Shown in pieces: positions 26,101 through 34,719 of a stretch of 43,359 nucleotides of DNA; positions within the stretch are counted from its first letter, which is position 1; each line of letters begins with the position of its first letter. The notes beneath the pieces are model-generated. The model made no database searches, had not been told where the DNA came from, and was given only the letters and a program-made list of their open reading frames with translations. The stretch is from Saprospiraceae bacterium UBA7687. GTDB lineage: Bacteria > Bacteroidota > Bacteroidia > Chitinophagales > Saprospiraceae. The translations under genes were made by a program, and so were the position numbers. The stretch lies in contig DLGT01000150.1 in assembly GCA_002482845.1 (NCBI GenBank), positions 1-43,359 on the forward strand, written 5' to 3'.

Positions 26101-26259
26101 GAGTCCATCCTTTTCGGTCAAGTGGTCAAAAACAATATCAGGCTTAATGTTTTTTTCATGGCTCCTAAAGTCAACTATGCTAGCATTACTGGCAAACTGT
26201 CCTATTGCCAAAACTTGCAAAAAGCATAAGAAGAATAAAATTTTTAATAAACCGCTCAT
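23146..26259 (-). CDS. Two-component sensor: extracytoplasmic propeller, Y_Y_Y and LytS-type histidine kinase
   Basis: The 1037-residue protein starts with a signal peptide (LKILFFLCFLQVLAIGQ) and then two periplasmic beta-propellers made of two-component-regulator repeats (for example DGFLWIGTSLGLNRFDG, GNIWAGSEFGLVKLD; about 40-720). A Y_Y_Y domain (YPYTYQYKMDGVNEEW, near 750-805), one membrane helix (WWFISLICISIGYIIFYTI) and a His_kinase/LytS-type kinase follow, with the phospho-His in LNPHFLFNSL (His869) and the N box VENAIKHN near 960. The ATP-lid region (NKQGQNSMISLYKYL) is less Gly-rich than usual. Members sense extracellular glycans or related ligands. It is co-transcribed with the LytTR regulator. 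Confidence 0.92.
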   Translation of the reverse strand: MSGLLKILFFLCFLQVLAIGQFASNASIVDFRSHEKNIKPDIVFDHLTEKDGLSSVNVTDMLRDKDGFLWIGTSLGLNRFDGFRFEVFRHDEHDSTTILNNHLTAICEDQKGNIWGTTEDGIFCYLKSKGTFRNYRTWDKSIYPRLNAITCDRNGNIWAGSEFGLVKLDISSGRFHYFRHEMDNPCSMTSDQIGKRGIACDPSGTGLWLGTKNGLNFFDFDNEDFTNYQNIQDTLIFNNHRISTMHTGKNGIVWMYDDVTRDVIGLDTKNKSIKHRINMRSRLSNPYMGNIFETSDGQLWYSSNSFETIRIDLNSNYQSEIVRNSISDPASIIGDYVSSAWEDTDHTLWLGTIAGISRYNPSRMFYRIIRLAEKYPELDQNWHITCMAQNHLNGEWWLGTRNGKIYVYDPINNQSRYIDLITMTKGEESPTFIVDIEFHKGLAIICAINQPTLQYDIKTNKLQRFYGLTGKYKGYKARVFSLETDSTYILGNNFDQVLRWNFKQNTIQEITFHCPIDPDGLTYSAGWLNSFKDKGTWMSAQNSSAGYIHPGDNIIYTVDMNIGMKNGTGGYFNSLGIDNHGNMYFTYISRGLFQLKKRKEKIESIDDVDVSFWDSSDGLISENLQSSTSDHDGNIWCASFNKFSIVNPTNNTIYSFKIHLSESNSFYYNYFVPLENGHMLTNIKGNLVEFFPERMKLEYPATNPLISSIKLPEKSIYLSDEKEITLQPDENFISIRFGCLSMQKYYPYTYQYKMDGVNEEWVESDGIAEAVYSNLPPGKYLFKLRTISNDRKWLSTEKHLKITIKTPFYKSWWFISLICISIGYIIFYTIRARIRNISNIEDLKSKAQLLEKEKTAVMYENLKQHLNPHFLFNSLTSLSSLIRIDQRQAGDFLDKMSKVYRYILKNKENETVPLMEELRFVDLYNQLQKTRFGDGLQIKINIPEEFHYRKIAPVTLQNLVENAIKHNIADDDTPLVILMYVEDDYLVVQNNFQTKGFVETSNKQGQNSMISLYKYLSQRPVIINETEDFYTVKIPLI

Positions 26260-26428
26260 ATACCCTGCAAGATATATTTTCTAATGAATACAGACGATAT
26301 TTTGGAAATGAAACGTGGTAAAACATCATTTAAGCGTAGTGAATGTGGAATAAAGCAAATAGGGCAACATATTAACTTAAGATAAAAGCAATTAGGTTTT
26401 TATTTGAATATTCTCAAGGTGCATAATC

Positions 26429-26836
26429 CTAGCTATTCTTTATCATTGTATCAGCCAATGATTGATAGCAATCTGACCAAGCTTTTTCTGTCTCTTCGTT
26501 CCATTCAGACCCTAATCCTTTTTTTAATGTCCACAACAGTGCATTACCTACCATTGTATAATGTTCGGTTTTAACACCATATCCTGTATGTCTTTTGGAC
26601 ATGGCCACTAGTTCGTTAGATTCGATTGTCGGAGCATGATCTAGACTCATAATGATCGAAGATAACATATCTACTAGTTTTACGTACTGTTTGTCCATTT
26701 CTGATGGAAACATTCTCCTCAAAGCGGGTTGATCTGTAAAAAGCTTAGCATAAAAAGCATCTCCAATGATTTTGGGGTCAATACCCATCAAAATTTTCCA
26801 TGTCTTTTTTACCAGTTTTATTTGTTCAGGTTTCAT
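26429..26836 (-). CDS. Single-domain bacterial globin
   Basis: The 135 residues fit a single-domain haemoglobin of the Vitreoscilla/flavohaemoglobin group. Features are FYAKLF with the B10-type Tyr (29), the CD-corner RRMFP (Phe43), a distal Gln candidate (Gln50), and the proximal His in SKRHTGYGVKTEHY (His83), followed by VGNALLWTLKKGLG and EWNEETEKAWSDCY. It would bind haem and O2 or NO in the cytosol. There is no reductase domain, so an external electron source is needed for NO dioxygenation. It lies 18 bases after the amine oxidase stop, so both are in one operon, an unusual pairing. Confidence 0.88.
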   Translation of the reverse strand: MKPEQIKLVKKTWKILMGIDPKIIGDAFYAKLFTDQPALRRMFPSEMDKQYVKLVDMLSSIIMSLDHAPTIESNELVAMSKRHTGYGVKTEHYTMVGNALLWTLKKGLGSEWNEETEKAWSDCYQSLADTMIKNS

Positions 26837-26854
26837 TGTGGTAATATTTGATTT

Positions 26855-28234
26855 TTATTGATTTCCTACTATGTTGTCAGCTGCTTCTTCACCACTATTA
26901 ATGGCTCCTTCCATAAATCCCTGCCAATCGGCCAAATGTTCGCCTGCAAAATACACATTTTCATATGGCTCTTTTAAGATTGGCATTACTTCAAACCACT
27001 GACCTTTACCATAAAAAGCGTATGCGCCACTAGAGTAAGCATCTTGTCCCCAATAATACATTAAGTCTTCGGTAACGTACTTACTTACATTCCCAAAAGC
27101 AGGTTTTAGTGCATCTATAATGATATCTAATCTTTGACTTTTGCTGACTGATGCCAATACATCTGCTTTATCTCCTGTGGCATAGCACATCAATACGCCA
27201 GTCTTGCCACTTTGGTTTTTGGTACCATGATAAAAATAATGAGCTGGTGTGTCCGTAAGCATATCAAAGTCATCTCTCTTCCAGAATTTTTCTGAAAAGA
27301 CTACTGGGAATTTACCAATTCTAGCATATTGTAATTCATGTAAGGCATCCTTCATCAGGTTAGGAAGTCCTGGTTGCCAATCAATTTTCAAAAGCGAAAA
27401 TGTAGGAATGGCACAAATCACTTTATCAGCATTGAAAGTCTTACCATTGCTGCATGTAATTGACACACCATTGGAGCCCATTTGTTTTACGATTTGGACA
27501 GTGTGGTCGATAAGAATATTTTCCTTACCAATATTTTCGGCCATTTTTTCAGCTAATGTAGCGTTTCCGCCTTTTATCTTCAGATCCATTTCGTTTTTTT
27601 CGCTACTTTCTGCATATTCTGCAAAAGCCGCATATGCAGACGTGTGGCGAATGCTCTCACCAAAATCAGTGGCATCCATCAAGTCTCTGAGAAGTAGGTC
27701 ATTGGATGATACTCCTTGTTGGGATAGAAATCGCCACCAATCTGTTTTGTCCAATTTTTTACGTTGTTCTTCAGACATACTTTCCCAGATTGTCACCTTA
27801 TTATCCCAAAACTTTTGCATGTCAGGGCTGAAGGACCATTTTCCAGCTTGGCTATACTTTCCACCTAATGTAAGATCACTTTCAAATTGGTTATTCTCTA
27901 GTTTTAAACCAAATTCATTACAAAGTTCAATCACTCTTTCGTGGGAATTGCCTACCCATTCTGCTCCTAGTTCGATGACTTGGCTATTGGATTTAGCGGG
28001 TTGATTGGAGAACACTCTTCCACCTATTCTTTTGCGGGCTTCTAGTATGGTCACTTTTATCCCTTCGGATTTTAATTTCATTGCTGCTGCTAGTCCTGAA
28101 AACCCAGCTCCAATAATAATGACAGATTTTGGTTTTTCATTCCTTATAAAAATGGGATTAGATGTGATGTTATCTGAGGTAAGGATCGCAGAACTAGCTA
28201 AGGTGCTTTTTACTAAAAAATCTCTTCTGTTCAT
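26855..28234 (-). CDS. Tat-exported flavin-containing amine oxidase
   Basis: The 459-residue protein starts with a twin-arginine-type signal (MNRRDFLVKSTLASSAIL). It has an FAD-binding VIIIGAGFSGLAAA (Gly42-Ala-Gly44-Phe-Ser-Gly47), Glu65 in ILEARKRIGGR for the ribose, and the C-terminal VYFAGEHLADWQGFMEGAINSG that closes the FAD site in amine oxidases. The family oxidises primary or secondary amines or amino acids, giving aldehyde, ammonia and H2O2. The folded, FAD-loaded protein is presumably exported. It is the first gene of an operon with a globin. Substrate not predictable from sequence alone. Confidence 0.9.
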   Translation of the reverse strand: MNRRDFLVKSTLASSAILTSDNITSNPIFIRNEKPKSVIIIGAGFSGLAAAMKLKSEGIKVTILEARKRIGGRVFSNQPAKSNSQVIELGAEWVGNSHERVIELCNEFGLKLENNQFESDLTLGGKYSQAGKWSFSPDMQKFWDNKVTIWESMSEEQRKKLDKTDWWRFLSQQGVSSNDLLLRDLMDATDFGESIRHTSAYAAFAEYAESSEKNEMDLKIKGGNATLAEKMAENIGKENILIDHTVQIVKQMGSNGVSITCSNGKTFNADKVICAIPTFSLLKIDWQPGLPNLMKDALHELQYARIGKFPVVFSEKFWKRDDFDMLTDTPAHYFYHGTKNQSGKTGVLMCYATGDKADVLASVSKSQRLDIIIDALKPAFGNVSKYVTEDLMYYWGQDAYSSGAYAFYGKGQWFEVMPILKEPYENVYFAGEHLADWQGFMEGAINSGEEAADNIVGNQ

Positions 28235-28580
28235 ATTAATATGGGTTTTCTGATTAGGAATAATTTAATGAGACTACAAAAAGGATTTACTTTTTTCATC
28301 AAAAATACAATACTCTTCCAAAAGAGCTAATTTTCTTTGCTCAAACTGCATAATTTAATGAATGAGGTGCATACTTATTCGTTTGAGACGACTAAATTTA
28401 TTTTATGGCAAATATTTGTTTAATGTAAACAATTCTCTTAGAACAGAATATTACATTTAAAATAAAAAGAAACGCACTTCATTTTTGAAAACACACTACT
28501 CATAGACTAATTTTATGTTCTTTAATGGTATTGCCGCACCTTTGTATCAACAATCAATTCAAATACTCAAAAATTATTAA
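28235..28580. promoter_or_regulatory. Divergent promoter region between amine oxidase and T9SS cargo genes
   Basis: About 350 bases without a gene. On the plus strand a CACCTTTG at 28537-28544, 37 bases before the ATG 28581, resembles the Bacteroidota -7 box (TAnnTTTG). Nothing as clear was seen for the leftward amine oxidase operon. Confidence 0.45.
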
Positions 28581-30083
28581 ATGAAATTTTATTTTATCTT
28601 TTTTATCAGCTTTTCAAGCTCGTATACACTACTTTCTCAAAAACTGGTATGGCAAACTGAAGTGCATCATGATGATATCCAACTTAAACTGCCGATTTCT
28701 ACAGTTCTTGCAAAACTGGAGGTAGATTTGCCCACTGATGGCAAAGTTATGGTTCGCTTTGATGGATATTGTCAAAGTAGTCCTGGGGACAGAATTATTG
28801 TTGCTGCGAGTAATGTTGAAAAGTGGCAGACCAATGATGGTAATCTTGGTTTATACGCTTATAAATTAGAATCAAATAATCAGTCTTTTGCTCATCAAAG
28901 GGTGTATGATGTGACTGCAGGTTTACAGACTTTCTATGCGATAGGTCATAATTTTGTAGATACTGATGGCACAGGTATAGCTAGTATTCATGGGACATTA
29001 ATAGTGGAATATTATCCTAACTCAAGCGATGTGTTTGTTTTAAATGGACATGGAATTCTCAAATATCCCATAATACTAAATGAAAATGCACAAGTAATTT
29101 CTTCTCAAAAAGTCAATATTCCAAGTAAAGGAAAAGTATTAGTGCATGTGGCTACTTCAGTATATTCATTGAGCAATAATGAACTTGAAATAGCATTGAG
29201 TGATACAGGAATATGGCCAATAAATGATTTTACATCAGTCGTAAATATTGTCAATTCTTATGCAACTAGATATGTTAATATAACCAAGATTTTTGAAGTA
29301 GAATCTGGGGAACAAGAATTTTTTATGCTTGCTAAGAAAAATGCAGGAGATATGACCAATACTAACAATGCATTTTATGCTAATATGACAGTACAATTTT
29401 TTCCTGAAGGACAAGAAACAAATTTTTTGAAGACAGATGAATTAGTATCTAAAAAAATTAATTCGGATTCCCAAATTTTTAACTTAGGCAAAGTAAACAT
29501 TGATGCTTCAAATGCCGGAAAAGTCATTATACAAGCTTCTGGCAAATGTAACATTGAAAGTCAACAAACAGCGTTGTTTGAAATAGCGGCAACAAATCTG
29601 ACAGAAATATCAAATCCCGATCTTAAGGTCCAAAAGCTGCATGATAATCATAGCGATGAATATTTTTCTGTAACTAAAATATTTGAAGTTGAAAAAGGAT
29701 ACAATGAGTTTAATTTTTATGGGAGATTAGACCAATCTGCTGAAGCCCTAAATGATGGAGTAGTGAATGGATTATTCACATTAAAGTATATAGCAGACCC
29801 TCTTATTTCTTCCATAGATGGACAAGATAACCAAGTCAATCAAAAATTTGCTGTTTATCCCAATCCTGTAGCAGATCATCTGTATATAAAAGCAAATGGC
29901 TCCATACAAGAATGCCATAAGGTGATGTTAAAGGATGTCTCAGGGAAAGTTGTGCGACAATTCGATCGTTGGGTGGAATTTATAGATCTTTCTCAGCTTC
30001 CTGATGGTATTTATATGCTAAGTATGCACCAAGGCAAGACCGTGGAAAGCCATAAAATAATTAAAACACAAACTTCATTTTAA
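28581..30083 (+). CDS. Secreted T9SS cargo protein with three internal repeats
   Basis: The 500-residue protein has a signal peptide (MKFYFIFFISFSSSYTLLSQ) and a C-terminal sorting domain starting at FAVYPNPVADHLYIKA and ending VESHKIIKTQ (about 428-497), so it is predicted to be secreted and anchored by the type IX system. The body consists of three diverged copies of a beta module of about 125 residues, each with a strand like GKVMVRFDGYC / GKVLVHVATS / GKVIIQASGKC, a RVYDVTAG / KIFEVESG / KIFEVEKG turn, and a closing IVEYYP / TVQFFPEG / TLKYIAD strand. No catalytic motif was found; an adhesin or surface structural role is likely. Confidence 0.85.
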   Translation: MKFYFIFFISFSSSYTLLSQKLVWQTEVHHDDIQLKLPISTVLAKLEVDLPTDGKVMVRFDGYCQSSPGDRIIVAASNVEKWQTNDGNLGLYAYKLESNNQSFAHQRVYDVTAGLQTFYAIGHNFVDTDGTGIASIHGTLIVEYYPNSSDVFVLNGHGILKYPIILNENAQVISSQKVNIPSKGKVLVHVATSVYSLSNNELEIALSDTGIWPINDFTSVVNIVNSYATRYVNITKIFEVESGEQEFFMLAKKNAGDMTNTNNAFYANMTVQFFPEGQETNFLKTDELVSKKINSDSQIFNLGKVNIDASNAGKVIIQASGKCNIESQQTALFEIAATNLTEISNPDLKVQKLHDNHSDEYFSVTKIFEVEKGYNEFNFYGRLDQSAEALNDGVVNGLFTLKYIADPLISSIDGQDNQVNQKFAVYPNPVADHLYIKANGSIQECHKVMLKDVSGKVVRQFDRWVEFIDLSQLPDGIYMLSMHQGKTVESHKIIKTQTSF

Positions 30084-30091
30084 GGATATCC

Positions 30092-30880
30092 ATGAATTTT
30101 CCCATCTATATTTTTTACATGTTTATTTATGTATTCGGTATTTGGGCCTGCCAAGGTAAAGAGCAGGCACCAAAAACCGAATCGATCACAAAGTCTCCTG
30201 AACTTATGATTTCATCCGTCTCATATGGCGCGGACCCAGAAGCAGAAAAATGGTATGAATATGATGAGCATGGAAATATTATCAGACAGGGAATGTCCAT
30301 TGACACTTTGCTTTTTGATTATGGGAAAAATAAAATTATCAAACGTCATCTGAATAAAAAACTTAGCTGGGATGTAAGGACAGATTACACGACGGATTCA
30401 GTTGGAAGGGTGATTTCCAGTGTCATTTATGATGAAAACGATCAAGAAATTAGTAGTTTACGGTATCTTTATGATAACCAAGGATATCTCATCAGGACAC
30501 TCCAACAAACAATAGCATCTGGTGTACAATATGCCAATGATTTTGTCTATGAATCTGGTAATCTGAAGGAAGTAAAATCTTACAATGCTGATGGATGTGA
30601 TAATACTAGATATGTTTATAAATACTACCTTGATCAGCCCAACGTACTCAATCTGTGTTTCCAACAAATTTTTGACGATATGTTGCCAAATGATAGATTA
30701 GGTAAATTGAACAAAAACATGGTAAGCCAACTAGCCAATATATCAAAAGAAGGAGATACCCTTTCATTAATGAAATATAAGTATCAGATGATTGAAGGTG
30801 ACTCTATGATGAGATGTGTTCAATCTGATGTGCTCAACGAATTTGACACTGATGTAATATACCGTTTAAAAAAAAGATAA
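30092..30880 (+). CDS. Lipoprotein with YD/RHS-like repeats
   Basis: The 262-residue protein has an N-terminal hydrophobic segment with a lipobox (FGIWACQG, Cys at about residue 20). The mature part has short repeats of the YD type: YEYDEHGNIIRQG, TDSVGRVISSVIYDEND, RYLYDNQGYLIRT, FVYESGNLKEVKSYNADG. Such repeats form beta strands in RHS-like shells, but four units are too few for a toxin cage, so a surface-exposed binding lipoprotein is more likely. It starts 8 bases after the T9SS cargo gene and is probably co-transcribed with it. Confidence 0.7.
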   Translation: MNFPIYIFYMFIYVFGIWACQGKEQAPKTESITKSPELMISSVSYGADPEAEKWYEYDEHGNIIRQGMSIDTLLFDYGKNKIIKRHLNKKLSWDVRTDYTTDSVGRVISSVIYDENDQEISSLRYLYDNQGYLIRTLQQTIASGVQYANDFVYESGNLKEVKSYNADGCDNTRYVYKYYLDQPNVLNLCFQQIFDDMLPNDRLGKLNKNMVSQLANISKEGDTLSLMKYKYQMIEGDSMMRCVQSDVLNEFDTDVIYRLKKR

Positions 30881-30995
30881 CATTTCGATCGCATGACGAT
30901 GTACCATGACATTTTGGTAGACCTTACTAAACTTATTTGATACCAGAATTGATTGGTGCATCACTTCAACAAACAACTTAAAAAATTTAATTTAT

Positions 30996-31109
30996 ATGCA
31001 TATCATTAATCAAATTATCGCTGTTTTTGCCAAATCATCACTTTCTGGTATATCTGAAGATGCTGACGTCTTTGACAATAATTATGACGATGTCCACTTG
31101 TGGATTTAA
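30996..31109 (+). CDS. Possible 37-aa peptide in a gene-poor gap
   Basis: An ATG frame ending in TAA, with a hydrophobic N-terminal half (HIINQIIAVFAKSSLSG) and an acidic Asp-rich second half (EDADVFDNNYDDVHLW). The rest of the gap 30881-31232 holds nothing recognisable. No family known; it could be a chance frame. Confidence 0.3.
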   Translation: MHIINQIIAVFAKSSLSGISEDADVFDNNYDDVHLWI

Positions 31110-31232
31110 TCATTTTAATAAATTTATTTACAAGACCATATTTAAACGTTTTATTCGAGCTGAATTAATATTACATGTTATTTATTTTAAGTAATTAATT
31201 AGGCTTTTTATCTTTTATAAAATTGTAACCTA

Positions 31233-31679
31233 ATGAATGTTGTTATAAATACACTCACCAGTTTAGCTCCTTTACTTTCTTTGATTGGTACCTACTGCTT
31301 CATACTTTCCTACAGCAAAAGCCATGAGATAGCACACACGATGAGCAAAGGTCGAGTTGCAGAAGGAACTGTCATTAAAATGCGTCAAGATCCTGATCAT
31401 TTGCCTTCAGATATGGATTATCGTGGAGTAGCACCCGTAGTGGAATTCAAAATAGTAAATGGTTTATACCAACATTTCTCTACCACATATAGGAAAAATA
31501 GCCCTTATGAAGTGGGACAAACCGTAAAAATATATTATTATCATTACAAATCCAGAAGGGAAATGGCACTTGTAGATGACGAGCCAGGAACTCTACCAAA
31601 AACGTTATTGAAATGGGGTATTATTTTTTGTGCCATTGGGCATCCGATAATACTTTCAAAAATAGGAGGGCTCTTTTGA
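31233..31679 (+). CDS. DUF3592-like membrane protein
   Basis: The 148-residue protein has an N-terminal membrane helix (about residues 9-27), a soluble beta-rich middle (GRVAEGTVIKM, APVVEFKIVNG, SPYEVGQTVKIYYYHYKSR, typical of DUF3592 with its 'vG..V.V.Y.P.nP' strand) and a C-terminal helix (LKWGIIFCAIGHPIIL). The family is widespread and of unknown function. It ends 25 bases before the next gene on the same strand. Confidence 0.7.
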   Translation: MNVVINTLTSLAPLLSLIGTYCFILSYSKSHEIAHTMSKGRVAEGTVIKMRQDPDHLPSDMDYRGVAPVVEFKIVNGLYQHFSTTYRKNSPYEVGQTVKIYYYHYKSRREMALVDDEPGTLPKTLLKWGIIFCAIGHPIILSKIGGLF

Positions 31680-31704
31680 TTACATTATCTAAAAATCCTT
31701 ATCA

Positions 31705-32343
31705 ATGCCTACCATAGTTTTGACAGATCCTTTTATACACCATTATGCAGGTAGTGTCTTCCAGTTAAGTGACGCTATTGGTGATTCTGGTTGGGATGAT
31801 GATGATCGGGTACGAGATAGACAACCATGTCATGACAAGCGGGTATATCACTTACCAGACAATGGCAAAGGAATTGAAACCGAACTTCCTTTAGATTTTA
31901 CATTTCAGTGTCCTGAAAAAATATTGGAAAATGTAGATCTAAAAAGTGGTCCATGTAGGATCACATCTATCAGTAAAAGTCTTGAAAAACCAAAAGATGA
32001 CCCGTATTATATCCATCCTTTACCACTTGGAAAAGGTAAAATCTTGTATCAAGATTCTGAAAGATATAGTAAGAATAAACTCTTTTTTGATATTCAAAAT
32101 GAACATCTACTAGATACAGTAATTATAAAAAATAGGGTCAATAATGATATAAAATCTTTCATTATTTCATCTGGAGATTCGGTAGTTTTATCTTTTGATG
32201 ATTTTGGTCCAGGTTTTTATGACATAGATTTATTACAGTCCAAAAATATTATTCATAGTCTTACCATGATAAAATGCTATCCATTGGTTGTCAAAACTAC
32301 TAAAATTAGATCGCAATATCAAATAACAAAAACGATATGGTAA
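31705..32343 (+). CDS. Unknown protein sharing a domain with the 33904-34719 protein
   Basis: The 212 residues have no signal peptide or membrane span. The N-terminal 60 residues are Asp/His-rich (GDSGWDDDDRVRDRQPCHDK) and unrecognised. The C-terminal half (DTVIIKNRVNND ... DSVVLSFDDFGPGFYDIDLL ... IIHSLTMIKCYPLV) aligns by eye with the N-terminal half of the protein at 33904-34719 (NTVTLKDIEKD ... VQLIFNTLPIPDGNFEISIV ... LVHFIKFKKY). Function unknown. It follows the DUF3592 gene by 25 bases. Confidence 0.6.
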   Translation: MPTIVLTDPFIHHYAGSVFQLSDAIGDSGWDDDDRVRDRQPCHDKRVYHLPDNGKGIETELPLDFTFQCPEKILENVDLKSGPCRITSISKSLEKPKDDPYYIHPLPLGKGKILYQDSERYSKNKLFFDIQNEHLLDTVIIKNRVNNDIKSFIISSGDSVVLSFDDFGPGFYDIDLLQSKNIIHSLTMIKCYPLVVKTTKIRSQYQITKTIW

Positions 32344-32545
32344 CGCCAATTTATTTTTTTACTACAAATTTATTTTTATGCATTTCATTAGAGTTTTCAT
32401 ACGCTTTAGCCAATAATTTTATAAAAGGAGAAATTATTCCACCAATTTTGTACTGTTTTTAATCCTTAATGATTGATTTGTTAATTCAGTTTTATACAGA
32501 CACCTTTATCTCACAGGTGTCTGTATGCTTTAAAAAGAAAATATA

Positions 32546-33334
32546 ATGCCAGAAAAACCAATGTCCCAAAACCTTTTAGTTTCTGATGTCGAATGCAATA
32601 ACTGTGGCTTTATAGACCGAGGCACCTACTGTAGTAGTTGTGGCAATCACCTTCAAAAACAAAGAATATCGGTGGCTAGTTTGATTTCAAGTATTGTCGA
32701 TTTCTTTTCAAATTTTGAAGATAAATATACACATACATTTCTTTCTCTTTTTTTCAGACCTATTGAATTTATAAATCACTACTTAGATGGAATCAGGGTT
32801 AAATATTATATCCCATTTAAATACTTTTTTTTAAATTTAAGTATTAATTTATTCGTTTATAGCTATTTTAATATTTCTGAAATAAATGAAAATATAATTG
32901 ATAGTGAAATAGATCAAATGGTACAACTAAAAAGTGAAGTCGCATTTGATACATTAATCAATAATTATGGTAGTTTTTTTTCACTGATGATCATACCTCT
33001 TTATGTCATATCGACAACGGTATTGTTTAGGAAAAATGAGCACAATATTGCCGAAAGGGCGACTGCAATTACTTTTTTATTGGGTCAACTAATGATTTTT
33101 CAAGCATTTTTAAATTTAATGACAGTCGTTTTTCAGCCATTTTATGAAGTCCAAAAGTTTGTCATGATGGGTGCTGAAATCTATATCATTTTTTTATTAA
33201 GCTTCAGATTTTTTAAAGCTAATATAATGGAAGCACTGTGGAAATCAATATTCATCTCTTTATTTGTATTGCTAAGTATGAAGTATTTGCTTTTGTTGAC
33301 TCTAAAGTTTCTCCAACTCTATTATGGCGAATAA
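32546..33334 (+). CDS. DUF3667-like membrane protein with N-terminal zinc ribbon
   Basis: The 262-residue protein begins with a four-Cys zinc ribbon (CNNCGFIDRGTYCSSCG; Cys 17, 20, 29, 32), then an amphipathic stretch with the DUF3667-like pattern FFSNFEDKYTHTFLSLFFRPIEFINHYLDGIRVKYYIPFKYFF (split here across the family's 'rtf..Ll..P...i..yl.GkR.kY..P'), followed by four to five membrane helices. The family is restricted mainly to Bacteroidota and has no known function. It heads a run of three closely spaced rightward genes. Confidence 0.75.
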   Translation: MPEKPMSQNLLVSDVECNNCGFIDRGTYCSSCGNHLQKQRISVASLISSIVDFFSNFEDKYTHTFLSLFFRPIEFINHYLDGIRVKYYIPFKYFFLNLSINLFVYSYFNISEINENIIDSEIDQMVQLKSEVAFDTLINNYGSFFSLMIIPLYVISTTVLFRKNEHNIAERATAITFLLGQLMIFQAFLNLMTVVFQPFYEVQKFVMMGAEIYIIFLLSFRFFKANIMEALWKSIFISLFVLLSMKYLLLLTLKFLQLYYGE

Positions 33335-33361
33335 AATATCAAAAATATAAAATACAAAATC

Positions 33362-33892
33362 ATGAAACCTTTCTGTTACATAGTGTTATTACTTATACTT
33401 CCATCGTGTGTGTCTTCAAAAAAATACAAACAACTCAAAGAGACAAATATTCAAATACAAAATGAGCTCCAACATGCGAATAATCTGGTAGATGAATGTT
33501 CAAAAACCAATTTAAACTTAGAGCAAAAGTTATTGAATGCTAATTTTGAAGCCCAACTGAAAGATGAAAAATTGGATGCATCTAGAAAAGAGCATTTGTA
33601 CAAAGATAAAGTCATCCAAGGTTTGGAAGATGATTTGATTTTTGTAAAGTCATCAAATGCTGAACTCTCCAAAAGAACAGATGAACTTTCTGCTTCTAAT
33701 AAAATGAATGTCGACATCATGAAGAAACTCTTAGAAGATTCTGAGCTACAACATCTCAAAGTACTTAATCTTTCGTTGGCTTTGCAAAAACAAGATTCTC
33801 TTAATATTCATCTTGTAAAGCGGACTAAAAAGAATATTTCAGATGAGAAATTAAAGAAGTCTCTGGAGAAATTAGGTTTTGTCTTTTACTAA
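33362..33892 (+). CDS. Coiled-coil lipoprotein
   Basis: The 176-residue protein has a lipoprotein signal (CYIVLLLILPSCVSSKK, Cys at about residue 16) and then an almost continuous heptad coiled coil of Lys, Glu, Leu and Asn from about residue 22 to 150. It resembles the N-terminal part of OmpA-type Bacteroidota lipoproteins but ends without the OmpA peptidoglycan-binding domain. A periplasmic spacer or scaffold is a reasonable guess. The genes on both sides are 27 and 11 bases away on the same strand. Confidence 0.7.
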   Translation: MKPFCYIVLLLILPSCVSSKKYKQLKETNIQIQNELQHANNLVDECSKTNLNLEQKLLNANFEAQLKDEKLDASRKEHLYKDKVIQGLEDDLIFVKSSNAELSKRTDELSASNKMNVDIMKKLLEDSELQHLKVLNLSLALQKQDSLNIHLVKRTKKNISDEKLKKSLEKLGFVFY

Positions 33893-33903
33893 TATCTTTA
33901 ATA

Positions 33904-34719
33904 ATGGATGAAAATTCTTTAGAATATCTTGGTGTCATTCAGATTATTGAGATAGATAATTTGAGCCCTAATGTCAATGATAAAAGTCAAACATTTGATA
34001 AAACATTGCTATTAACAACGAATAACGTCAAAACCGTACGTTATCCTGACTGTCAGCAACTCATAATCTGGTTGCCACAATCGGGTACGAATTACAATAC
34101 AGTAACATTAAAGGATATTGAAAAAGATACGATAGTCTGGGTACAGAATATTGATAAGATATTAAACGGTTCAGTGCAACTTATCTTTAATACACTACCT
34201 ATTCCTGATGGTAATTTTGAAATTTCCATAGTAAAGTCAGATGGTCTTGTTCATTTTATCAAATTCAAAAAATACATCGAAGGAACGGTTCCAATTGAAT
34301 CTGAATTAAAGACAGAATCAGTTTCATCTGAAAAGCATGAAGCAATTGTTTACAAAGATGGTTTTGGCCGAGAGATACCTGATGAAGACTTACTATTAAG
34401 AGAAAAAGTCATCAAAAAGACATTTGATAAAATAACACGGCGGCTAGAGTATATCATCCATGGAAAAGACGGAGAAGTTATCTATATAGAAGGAGAGATG
34501 TGCATCAAATTCCTTATGGAAATGGGTGCGTATGATTGTGTTTTTTATGTCAATATACCCACAGAATCAGATTGGGAAAAAGCGACTAAATTTCCACTCT
34601 CAGAGAGAGAAGAAATAATCGTATTTGTTGCCGAACGCACCCAACGTGATCAGGCACCATCTTGTGTATACAAAATTGCTGATAGAGAGATTACTTATTT
34701 TAGGAAGAAAGTTAAATAA
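33904..34719 (+). CDS. Unknown two-domain protein; C-terminal domain shared with 39719-40078
   Basis: The 271-residue soluble protein has no signal peptide. The N-terminal half resembles the C-terminal half of the protein at 31705-32343. The C-terminal 100 residues (IEGEMCIKFLMEMGAYDCVFYVNIPTESDWEKATKFPLSEREEII and on to CVYKIADREITYFRK) match the small protein at 39719-40078 (GGGDCIFYMVIPSAELWES...CYYKIEETNIVFYQK). The family is common in Bacteroidota and unnamed as far as I know. It is the last of three closely spaced genes. Confidence 0.65.
   Translation: MDENSLEYLGVIQIIEIDNLSPNVNDKSQTFDKTLLLTTNNVKTVRYPDCQQLIIWLPQSGTNYNTVTLKDIEKDTIVWVQNIDKILNGSVQLIFNTLPIPDGNFEISIVKSDGLVHFIKFKKYIEGTVPIESELKTESVSSEKHEAIVYKDGFGREIPDEDLLLREKVIKKTFDKITRRLEYIIHGKDGEVIYIEGEMCIKFLMEMGAYDCVFYVNIPTESDWEKATKFPLSEREEIIVFVAERTQRDQAPSCVYKIADREITYFRKKVK

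Noticed and set aside
27249..28253. Rightward open frames opposite the amine oxidase
   Set aside because: They are antisense to a gene with intact FAD motifs and a Tat signal; their translations have no recognisable domain.
33451..33759. Leftward Ser/Phe-rich frame of 102 codons
   Set aside because: It is the mirror image of the coiled-coil lipoprotein's Lys/Glu-rich codons.
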